Source: Verrucomicrobiales bacterium
GTDB lineage: Bacteria > Verrucomicrobiota > Verrucomicrobiia > Limisphaerales > SXQI01
Reading direction: 5' to 3'
DNA: 7,075 nt
Assembly: GCA_005793025.1 (NCBI GenBank)
Contig: SXQI01000280.1
Location: forward strand, 1 to 7,075
The notes under the pieces were generated by a model. It was not told the origin of the DNA. It saw nothing but the letters and a program-made list of their open reading frames with translations, and ran no database searches. Of the stretch, positions 1 through 5,691 are shown in pieces (position 1 is the stretch's first letter; each line of letters opens with the position of its first letter). The translations under genes and the position numbers were made by a program.

Positions 1-594
1 GGGTTGCACTTGACCCATCCCGACCCACAAATCCGGAACCGCACGTCGGAGTATTTTGGTCATCTGGTCGATTTCTGTGCGGATCTTGGAGGGAAGACCA
101 TTGTGTTGGGTTCGCCTAAACAACGGAGCTTGCAGCCCGGGGTTTCCATCGGGATGGCTGGAGATTATGCATTCGAGGTGTTGAAACCCGCAGTCCAAAA
201 GGCTCAAGAGCGGGATGTCATTCTTTGCTTCGAACCCTTGGGGCCTACAGAAACTGATTTCATCAACACCGCAACCGATGCCATCGCGTTTGTGGATCGA
301 TTCGCAAGTCCGCATTGCCAGATCATTCTGGATGTGAAAGCGATGTCCTCGGAAACAAAACCGATCCCTCAAATCATTCACGAAAGTCGAGGTCGCTTCT
401 CCCACTTCCACGCGAATGACAAGAACCTGAAAGGGCCGGGATTTGGTGAGGTTGATTTCGTGCCGATCGCTCAAGCGTTACGCGAGAGCCACTATGACGG
501 ATGGGTGTCAGTCGAAGTTTTTGATTTCACCGAGGGGCCGGAGCGTATCGCGAAGGAGAGCATTGACTATCTCCGTCGGACGTTCGCGGTGTGA
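1..594 (+). CDS. Sugar phosphate isomerase/epimerase, AP-endonuclease-2-like TIM barrel (5'-truncated by window edge)
   Basis: The frame is open from base 1 to the TGA at 592-594, giving 197 residues. This is the C-terminal two thirds or so of a protein that in this family usually has about 260-300 residues, so the real start lies upstream; the TTG at base 4 is not a credible start. Four acidic/His residues at barrel strand ends match the metal-binding set of the xylose isomerase-like TIM-barrel superfamily: Glu78 in 'CFEPLG', Asp111 in 'ILDVKAM', His137 in 'HFHANDKN' and Glu172 in 'VSVEVFDF' (fragment numbering). Such enzymes isomerise or epimerise keto-sugars or related compounds in the cytoplasm using a divalent metal. 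The exact substrate cannot be read from the sequence. The gene converges on the kinase gene to its right. Its possible link to the sugar-acid genes further right is inference only. The family is secure; the specific function is unknown. Confidence 0.88.
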   Translation, partial: GLHLTHPDPQIRNRTSEYFGHLVDFCADLGGKTIVLGSPKQRSLQPGVSIGMAGDYAFEVLKPAVQKAQERDVILCFEPLGPTETDFINTATDAIAFVDRFASPHCQIILDVKAMSSETKPIPQIIHESRGRFSHFHANDKNLKGPGFGEVDFVPIAQALRESHYDGWVSVEVFDFTEGPERIAKESIDYLRRTFAV

Positions 595-598
595 CGAT

Positions 599-1342
599 TT
601 AACGGGTCAGAATCGATTCGATCTCTCCACGTAAAACCGCGCTCACTGCATCCACCGATTGATGCGCATCCACAATGTGAAACCCGTATGTGGCCTGCAA
701 CCGCTTGAATTGTTGTTGGACGAGGGCTTGGTATTTCAGAAAGCTATCGAACATATCTCGCGACAACCCCAGATCCATCCCACTTTCCCAGAAATCTAGG
801 ACGTGGTTTTTTGCGAAGTTTCGTTGAACTAATTCTTCCGGAGAAACGTTGAGGTAGAATACGGCGTCAGGCTCCAATGCTATCCCGTAAAGATTCTTTA
901 ACCATTTCTCGTCCATCCCACGCACCATATCTCGCACCATCAGCGTGTAGATGTAACGATCCGCTAACACGATAAACCCAGACCCCAGAGCAGGGAGGAT
1001 GATGTTCTCGAGTTGATCCGCAAAATCGGTTGCGTAAAAAAGGCTGAGCGTCGTCCGGCTGAGGATGTTTCCTTGCTGTGCTTGGTTCAGTTCATCGCTG
1101 ACGAGCGTCGAACGTTTCAGTCCCACTTGCACGGTGGCATGTCCGTTGCCCTCGAGCCAATCGACCAAGCGGGTGATCTGGGTCGAACGTCCCGAGCCAT
1201 CGGCCCCTTCTACCGCAATCAATTTGCCGCTGAGCGACTCCAATTTGACACCGGGAATCCCTTGGCCGTAGAACCGCCGCTTCGAGGGCGAAGGCACCAT
1301 GATCGAACCGTTTTCTCGGGTAATCCTTGGCGTGGAGTTCAT
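599..1342 (-). CDS. Thymidylate kinase-like P-loop protein with Arg in place of the Walker A Lys
   Basis: A 247-residue protein of the dTMP kinase fold, which normally phosphorylates dTMP to dTDP in the cytoplasm. The P-loop at residues 46-54 reads GADGSGRST: the invariant Lys of GxxxxGK[ST] is Arg52 (codon CGT, 1187-1189). The second signature is D128-R-Y-I-Y-T-L-M-V-R-D138, where a classical Tmk has DR(Y/F)xxSxxAYQ. The lid region around 'DFWESGMDL' (183-191) and the 'HIVDA' strand near 222-226 align with the neighbouring paralogue. The start chosen overlaps the upstream stop as ATGA, suggesting translational coupling; an internal ATG at residue 15 is an alternative. The roughly 38 residues before the first beta strand are longer and more basic than in the paralogue. 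Inference: it may be a weakly active or regulatory partner of the intact kinase, or a subfamily that tolerates Arg here. Homology is secure; dTMP kinase activity is uncertain. Confidence 0.85.
   Translation of the reverse strand: MNSTPRITRENGSIMVPSPSKRRFYGQGIPGVKLESLSGKLIAVEGADGSGRSTQITRLVDWLEGNGHATVQVGLKRSTLVSDELNQAQQGNILSRTTLSLFYATDFADQLENIILPALGSGFIVLADRYIYTLMVRDMVRGMDEKWLKNLYGIALEPDAVFYLNVSPEELVQRNFAKNHVLDFWESGMDLGLSRDMFDSFLKYQALVQQQFKRLQATYGFHIVDAHQSVDAVSAVLRGEIESILTR
1339..1342 (-). other. ATGA stop/start overlap coupling the two kinase genes
   Basis: On the minus strand the four bases read ATGA: the TGA ends the Lys28-type kinase and the ATG begins the Arg52-type kinase in another frame. 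No good ribosome-binding site precedes this ATG, so re-initiation by terminating ribosomes is likely. That arrangement is common for subunits made in fixed proportion; the coupling itself is inference. Confidence 0.7.
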
Positions 1343-2046
1343 GAGTGTTTCAAGGTCTGAGGCGCAAGGAAGTTGGCGACATCAATCCGTGACCCCACGG
1401 TTTGGCGGACAATGCTCTGTTGGGATTCAACCGCCTGATTGGCATCAATCACGACGAACTTAAACTCCTCGCTCATGCCAAGGTATTGTTCGAGCAATCG
1501 ACCTTGGAAAATCCTGAAACTCTCGTAGGGATCTGGCGAAAGTTTTAAATCCATGCCGGCCTCAAAATACTTTAGCTCAGGGCGGTTATCCAAAATCCGT
1601 TGAAGCGACACTTCCAAGTTTGCTTTAAAAAAGAACGTGAGATCTGGCAGGCAGGCAAACGCATAGTTGCCGCGAACCCACGCCTCAGGGCATCCACGAA
1701 CCACATCACGCGCGAACGCGGTGTAAACATAGCGATCACATAAAACGATGTAACCAGCCCGCAACAGCGGCACCAATTGACGTTCATATCGATCTGCGAA
1801 ATCCGTGGCATGGATCAGGCTAAACGTGGTGGGAGTCAGGAGTTGCCGTTTTTTGCCTTTGCTCGTCGCGCTTTTAACCAGATCCGAGGAGTTCCATTCG
1901 CTGAAAAAAACTCGGGCACCTTCTAATTCCAGCCACCGTTTGAGGAGATAGATCTGCGTTGATTTACCGGAGCCATCCAACCCTTCGACTGCGATCAATC
2001 GACCGGGGAACCCGACTTCGGCAAATGTAGGTCGAATATTTGGCAT
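1339..2046 (-). CDS. tmk: Thymidylate kinase-like protein (probable dTMP kinase) with intact P-loop
   Basis: A 235-residue P-loop kinase, slightly longer than typical bacterial Tmk (about 205-215). Walker A is complete at residues 22-30, GLDGSGKST, with Lys28. The strand 'VLCDRY' carries Asp104-Arg105, the motif that holds the nucleotide monophosphate in Tmk. The following residues (VYTAFARD) differ from the classical SxxAYQ. 'HATDFADRYERQ' (79-90) corresponds to the helix that carries 'FAADR' in ordinary Tmk. Basic residues in the lid (Arg150, Arg155, Lys159) are followed by 'YFEAGMDL' (160-167). The expected reaction is ATP + dTMP to ADP + dTDP in dTTP synthesis. It starts 19 bp downstream of the M50 protease stop, and its TGA overlaps the ATG of the second kinase. 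The only AGGA is about 15 nt upstream of the start, a weak ribosome site. The non-canonical second motif leaves open a different nucleotide substrate. Confidence 0.88.
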   Translation of the reverse strand: MPNIRPTFAEVGFPGRLIAVEGLDGSGKSTQIYLLKRWLELEGARVFFSEWNSSDLVKSATSKGKKRQLLTPTTFSLIHATDFADRYERQLVPLLRAGYIVLCDRYVYTAFARDVVRGCPEAWVRGNYAFACLPDLTFFFKANLEVSLQRILDNRPELKYFEAGMDLKLSPDPYESFRIFQGRLLEQYLGMSEEFKFVVIDANQAVESQQSIVRQTVGSRIDVANFLAPQTLKHS

Positions 2047-2065
2047 GGATTGAAGGTCTTGTCCT

Positions 2066-2719
2066 TTATTCTAATCCGAACAAGCTCGCGATCAAGGCGA
2101 AGGTGAACGATGTGGCGATGCTGACCATTTGTCGGACCCCATCGATTTGCCACGCAAGGATCACTAGGATGCAGCCGTATGGAACCATTCTAAAATAGGT
2201 TTCCCACTTGAGTTGGAGTAGGTGTGCGGCGACATGTGACCCATCTAGCGGAGGGATCGGCAGCAGATTAAAAAAACAGAGGAACAAACTAATGAACGCG
2301 ATCTGGACGGCGGATTGGGTGATTAACGGAACATTAGCGAGGATCCCGATTTTTGCGACCGCCAGCAACCCGATCGCAAGGAGGATATTCATGATCGGCC
2401 CCGCCATCGCGATCAGCGAATCGTCCAATCGGGGTTGTCGCAAATTGTTGATGTTCACCGGAACGGGTTTTCCCCAACCGATAATAAAACCCGCCAGTGG
2501 GGAGCTGACCGAGGTGAGGAAAATACTCAAGATCGGAAGTGCGATCGTCCCCACGGGATCGATATGAACCGCTGGATTCAGGGAGACTCGACCCTGATTG
2601 CGCGCCGTGTCATCGCCGCGCTTTGAGGCTACCCAAGCATGGGCAAACTCGTGGAAGGTGAGAACCGGCAAAAAGCAGGCATACATCAACAATCCGTTCA
2701 ACAAACTCTGCAAATCCAT
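2066..2719 (-). CDS. Site-2 protease-type membrane metalloprotease, peptidase family M50
   Basis: A 217-residue multi-pass membrane protein. The zinc-binding HExxH is HEFAH at residues 23-27 in the first hydrophobic segment. The third ligand region is 'NLLPIPPLDGS' at 151-161 with Asp159, matching the family (N/D)-x-x-P-x-x-x-x-D-G motif. 'GWGKPVPVN' (81-89) and 'AMAGPIMN' (104-111) are typical of the small M50B-like group. About five or six hydrophobic segments are visible (roughly 7-25, 55-80, 102-125, 135-152, 172-190, 195-215). There is no PDZ domain, unlike RseP/RIP, so this is the compact S2P-like form. Such enzymes cut substrates within the membrane, often to release regulators; the substrate here is unknown. 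A TAGG lies 9 nt before the ATG. It sits between the zinc-ribbon gene (48 bp gap) and the kinases (19 bp gap). Family assignment is very secure. Confidence 0.93.
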   Translation of the reverse strand: MDLQSLLNGLLMYACFLPVLTFHEFAHAWVASKRGDDTARNQGRVSLNPAVHIDPVGTIALPILSIFLTSVSSPLAGFIIGWGKPVPVNINNLRQPRLDDSLIAMAGPIMNILLAIGLLAVAKIGILANVPLITQSAVQIAFISLFLCFFNLLPIPPLDGSHVAAHLLQLKWETYFRMVPYGCILVILAWQIDGVRQMVSIATSFTFALIASLFGLE

Positions 2720-2767
2720 TCCGCAAAACCTAGCACAGGGTCAACACGCGTTAAAGCGCAATTGGAC

Positions 2768-3283
2768 TCAATAATCGTAGAGGCCACCATCCTTGCTATA
2801 CGGTTGGCCGCCTGAACCTCCCATGCCGCCGCCGTCTTCGCCCTCCTCACCCATGCCTAAAACATCTCCCATATCGGCTTCGATCTTTTCCGGATCCTCA
2901 CCTGATTCCAACCGTTTGATTGCCACATCCATTTCCTTCGGCATCGTGCCATCCGGCATGATTTCCTTCATCTTCCGCATCATGTGAGCCATGTGCTTCG
3001 GATTATTTTCATCCAAATGTTCCATGTCGCGTTCGATTTCGTTCATGACCCTTGCGACGCGTGGATCATCCATATCCGGCATCGGATCAGCTCCGCCTGA
3101 ATCATCGGCAGGAGCCGCCTTCGTCTCAGCTAACCCACGAGGCATCGCAAAGGTACTCATCTGACGTTGCAACTCAGTGCAGCCACACTTGGGGCAGGCA
3201 GGATCCCGTTCCGGCTTCAATCGTTTGGAAAGAAAGCTGAATACTTTTCGACATTTCGGACATGCGTATTCGTAAATCGGCAT
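2768..3283 (-). CDS. FmdB-family zinc-ribbon protein with long Met-rich acidic C-terminal extension
   Basis: A 171-residue soluble protein. The N-terminus is the classic FmdB/CxxC zinc ribbon: 'MPIYEYACPKC' followed about 19 residues later by 'CPKCGC', giving Cys8, Cys11, Cys30 and Cys33 as likely zinc ligands, with an extra Cys35. FmdB itself is named as a putative regulator, but the function of most family members is unknown. After residue 45 comes a low-complexity linker (50-70). A charged, Met-rich helical stretch follows (about 74-125, including 'HMAHMMRKMKEIM'), then 'LESGEDPEKIEADMGD', an acidic/Gly-rich run and a terminal 'LYDY'. Many FmdB proteins stop near 70-110 residues, so the tail is long, though similar 'GEDPEKIE' tails occur in the family. 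No Shine-Dalgarno is visible before the ATG. It is 46 bp downstream of the LarA homologue and 48 bp upstream of the M50 protease. Confidence 0.88.
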   Translation of the reverse strand: MPIYEYACPKCRKVFSFLSKRLKPERDPACPKCGCTELQRQMSTFAMPRGLAETKAAPADDSGGADPMPDMDDPRVARVMNEIERDMEHLDENNPKHMAHMMRKMKEIMPDGTMPKEMDVAIKRLESGEDPEKIEADMGDVLGMGEEGEDGGGMGGSGGQPYSKDGGLYDY

Positions 3284-3329
3284 AATGAACTAATAAACCG
3301 TTCGCTTCTAAACAATGGGGAAGAGGGCC

Positions 3330-4610
3330 CTAAACTCCACCAGCCCAAGCGGGCGGTTCCTCCAGTTGAAACAACATTTCCCCCGCTTTTCGCACCAGCA
3401 ACACACCTTCCTCTTCGCGGTCGGCATAATGCTCGACATCGATCGTGCGCCAATCACGGAATCCCAAGTTGATCTTGCGACAGACCTCCTCCGGAATCCC
3501 AGTAGCCAAGGTCACCCTAACACGCGGCGTTTCGATCCCGTTCTCAAACGTTCCAAGACCATACACATGCGCCGCGTGAGCCAGCACACCCCATGGATGA
3601 TGCTGATACTGATCCCATTGTTTCAAAAAGAAATCCCGACAATGATAACCCACCGCGTGCAATGTTTTTCCGTGGGCAACACAAACTTCGTGAATATGCG
3701 GCGCGTAGATAATCAACTCCCCTCCATCCGCTACGACGGGCTCCAACTTGTACATGCATTTGCCACCCGTCCAAAGCTCGTCATACATCGTGGGCGCACA
3801 CGAGAGGACCGTGTGAAACGCACGCTTTTTCCGGCAAATATGCAACTCCCTAGAAAGGTCGCTGGCAGCGTCCCAAGCGGCTTCCGGTGTGCCCATAAAA
3901 AGCCCTGCCAATTCACCGTGATCCACCACCATACAAAAACAACGCTTGGTCACGTTGACCATTGCAGCCGCGCGATCCACGACCTTCCTCACCGGGGTCC
4001 ATTTGTTTCCAATAATCATCGGGTTCGTCACCACAGCTCCGAGCCAATGGAAAAAGTTGAGAATCGCTGGCCCTCCCACACCGGGGAAAAGATATTTATT
4101 ACCTCCCGAACAACCCACGACTTCATGTGGAAAAACGGGTCCGATAATAATGACTTCATCATAATCGAAAACCAACGCGTTGATCTCCACCAACACATCC
4201 ATCGAGAATAACCCGCCCGAAAGCTCGGAAATCTCGGACGAAGGAATCGTCCCGATCCCTCGTAAGGCACTGGGATTATCCCATTCATGATTAAAAAACC
4301 GGACCCTGCTATAGATCGAACGGCGATCCTCGAGGGAGATCTCCAGCCGTTGGCAGATACTCTCCTCGCTCATGGCCTGATGGGTCCCCAGAGCCACTAA
4401 GACATCAAGAGTAGCGGTCACTTCGCCCAATTGACGGTGGAGAGTCTGGAACACCAAACCCACCGGTGCTGTGCGGGTTGCATCCGGAACGATGAGCAAC
4501 ACCCGCCGTCCTTGGTAACGTTCCACAGGGCAAGATTCCGCCACAACCGCCTCAACATCCAGAGCAGCGAGAACCGTCCCAGAGGCTGATTTCCTAAAAA
4601 CTGTTTTCAT
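3330..4610 (-). CDS. LarA-family nickel-pincer 2-hydroxyacid racemase/epimerase (DUF2088 domain)
   Basis: A 426-residue cytoplasmic protein of normal LarA length. The residues that bind the nickel-pincer nucleotide and catalyse proton or hydride transfer in Lactiplantibacillus LarA have counterparts with almost the same spacing: Asp43 and Arg46 (in 'PDATRTAP'), His77 ('LGTHQAM'), His162 ('FPHEVVG'), Lys172 ('SGGNKYLFPG', the pincer-linked Lys), His188 ('FFHWLGA') and Lys284 ('TGGKCMY'). LarA racemises lactate, but many homologues act on other 2-hydroxyacids, among them malate, phenyllactate, hydroxyglutarate and D-gluconate (2-epimerisation). The substrate here is probably not lactate, given the adjacent mannonate-type SDR 32 bp upstream; a sugar acid is the favoured inference. 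The cofactor makers LarB, LarC and LarE are not in this window and must be encoded elsewhere if the enzyme is active. No Shine-Dalgarno is evident before the ATG. A long antisense frame on the opposite strand is a shadow. Confidence 0.92.
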   Translation of the reverse strand: MKTVFRKSASGTVLAALDVEAVVAESCPVERYQGRRVLLIVPDATRTAPVGLVFQTLHRQLGEVTATLDVLVALGTHQAMSEESICQRLEISLEDRRSIYSRVRFFNHEWDNPSALRGIGTIPSSEISELSGGLFSMDVLVEINALVFDYDEVIIIGPVFPHEVVGCSGGNKYLFPGVGGPAILNFFHWLGAVVTNPMIIGNKWTPVRKVVDRAAAMVNVTKRCFCMVVDHGELAGLFMGTPEAAWDAASDLSRELHICRKKRAFHTVLSCAPTMYDELWTGGKCMYKLEPVVADGGELIIYAPHIHEVCVAHGKTLHAVGYHCRDFFLKQWDQYQHHPWGVLAHAAHVYGLGTFENGIETPRVRVTLATGIPEEVCRKINLGFRDWRTIDVEHYADREEEGVLLVRKAGEMLFQLEEPPAWAGGV

Positions 4611-4642
4611 GGAGATTTGAACGAAGAGACAGATCCGGGTTC

Positions 4643-5458
4643 TTAAATCGTCTGCGAGAGAAACCCTCCATCCACACGGATATCGGTGCCAGTAACAAAA
4701 CTGCTCGCCGCATGACTCGCCAAAAACACGGCAGCTCCCGCTAATTCATCAGCATTACCAAAACGATTCATCGGGGTGTGGTCGTAAATCGAACGCGCCC
4801 GGGGAGTCGGCGTTCCGTCCGCATTAAATAACAAGGCGCGATTCTGTTCGGCAGGAAAAAAACCAGGGGTAATCGTGTTCACCCGGACACCATGTTTCGC
4901 CCATTCACGGGCAAGAAACTGACTCAAATTCATCACAGCAGCCTTGGCCGCCGAATAAGTCACCACACGCGACAACGGCAGATGCGCCGAAACACTCGCG
5001 ATATTAATAATCGAACCCCGTTGCCGATCACACATCCCCGGCCCAAACACCTGACACGGCAGCAACGCGCCACCCACTAGATTCAAATCAAAATTCGCGA
5101 GCCAATCCTCCACGCCGATCTGCTCAAACTTTCGATCAGGAGTCACCGTAACCTTGGGATCATTCCCACCTGCAGCATTCACCAAGATCGTGGGAGCACC
5201 CAGATCACGTTGCACCTGGTCGTGAGCCGAGGCGAGACTCTCTCGATGAGAAGCATCCACAGCAAAAAAACATGCCTTGCCGCCAGCCTGCTTGATCCGG
5301 AGAACCCGCTCCGCACCCCTGTCGGGATTACGACCCAGAACCGCCACTTTGGCTCCAGCCTCAGCCAACCCCTCCGCGATAGCCCCTCCCAACGCACCCG
5401 TGGCACCAATCACCACCGCGACATCCTGCGTCAAATCAAACAATCTCATCCACCCCAT
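4643..5458 (-). CDS. SDR oxidoreductase, D-mannonate oxidoreductase (fructuronate reductase, YjmF/UxuB-SDR) type
   Basis: A classical short-chain dehydrogenase of 271 residues from the chosen ATG. The nucleotide-binding loop is GATGALG (18-24), followed by 'NAAGG' (94-98). The catalytic set is Asn126, Ser155, Tyr168 and Lys172 ('YSAAK'). Features that point beyond generic FabG to the D-mannonate oxidoreductase SDRs are 'NAAGGNDPK', 'LLPCQVFGPGM', the long loop 'PGFFPAEQNRALLFNADG' and the ending 'FVTGTDIRVDGGFLS'. That group interconverts D-mannonate and D-fructuronate with NAD(P), in hexuronate breakdown. Start choice: the frame extends to a GTG at 5476, but the ATG at 5458 has GGGGA at 9 nt spacing, and family members begin close to 'MxxLFDL'; the ATG at 5449 is also possible. 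It lies 32 bp upstream of the LarA homologue. A gluconate 5-dehydrogenase or another sugar-acid dehydrogenase remains possible. Confidence 0.88.
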   Translation of the reverse strand: MGWMRLFDLTQDVAVVIGATGALGGAIAEGLAEAGAKVAVLGRNPDRGAERVLRIKQAGGKACFFAVDASHRESLASAHDQVQRDLGAPTILVNAAGGNDPKVTVTPDRKFEQIGVEDWLANFDLNLVGGALLPCQVFGPGMCDRQRGSIINIASVSAHLPLSRVVTYSAAKAAVMNLSQFLAREWAKHGVRVNTITPGFFPAEQNRALLFNADGTPTPRARSIYDHTPMNRFGNADELAGAAVFLASHAASSFVTGTDIRVDGGFLSQTI

Positions 5459-5467
5459 CAAAACACA

Positions 5468-5472
5468 TCCCC
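5468..5472 (-). promoter_or_regulatory. Ribosome-binding site that sets the SDR start
   Basis: On the minus strand GGGGA precedes the ATG at 5458 with nine intervening bases (TGTGTTTTG). The upstream GTG at 5476 would have only a directly abutting G run and adds residues that do not resemble the family, so this site favours the ATG. It is embedded in a strongly G-rich leader. Confidence 0.5.
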
Positions 5473-5529
5473 GCACCCCCCCGCAAACGCGATTTTCTCA
5501 CCATCCAATTATTTAGGAAGTGGTTGAGT

Positions 5530-5691
5530 TTACTTGGCAACTACACGGTAGAAGCGATGTGCATCCTCGACTTCCGGTTCACTGAATTCGTATTCCTCAG
5601 CATCGGCAGTGAATGTTTCCGTTAAATCATTCCAGTTCAAAAGATCCGTGGAAGATTGAATCCTGTAGGTTCGCCCGACCTGAGTGGAAAA
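5530..5691 (-). other. C-terminal 'FYRV' module typical of verrucomicrobial exported proteins
   Basis: The last 53 or so residues contain a strand 'GRTYRIQSSTDLLNW', a variable acidic middle and the end 'HRFYRVVAK'. Many large secreted proteins of Verrucomicrobiota close with this pattern. Its role in export or anchoring is not established; it is used here mainly as a taxonomic clue. Confidence 0.55.

Noticed and set aside
4..6. TTG as the true start of the left-edge isomerase
   Set aside because: The frame is open to the window edge, and the fragment lacks the first strands of the TIM barrel, so the start must be upstream.
610..619. Palindrome gaatcgattc near the convergent stops, considered as a terminator or operator
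   Set aside because: It is a short perfect palindrome without a loop or following T run, inside coding sequence; it is likely chance.
1013..1360. A 115-residue + strand frame
   Set aside because: It is antisense to the second kinase and shows only complementary-strand residue patterns, so it is a shadow.
2208..2567. A 119-residue + strand frame opposite the M50 protease
   Set aside because: The minus-strand product has HEFAH and LDG motifs and membrane segments; the + frame has no recognisable feature.
2720..2767. Possible promoter (TTGACC on the minus strand) before the M50 gene
   Set aside because: No acceptable -10 hexamer sits at 16-18 bases, and the short gap fits an operon better.
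3315..4211. A 298-residue open frame on the + strand
   Set aside because: It lies antisense inside the LarA homologue, whose catalytic residues are all conserved. Its product is rich in His, Arg, Thr and Pro and resembles no family.
5459..5476. Extension of the SDR start to the GTG at 5476
   Set aside because: The extra residues do not resemble family N-termini, and the GTG directly abuts a G run with no room for a ribosome site; the ATG at 5458 has a well-spaced GGGGA.
5484..5529. TAAATAAT on the minus strand as a -10 box for the SDR-LarA genes
   Set aside because: No -35-like hexamer is found at proper spacing, so a promoter cannot be supported from sequence alone.
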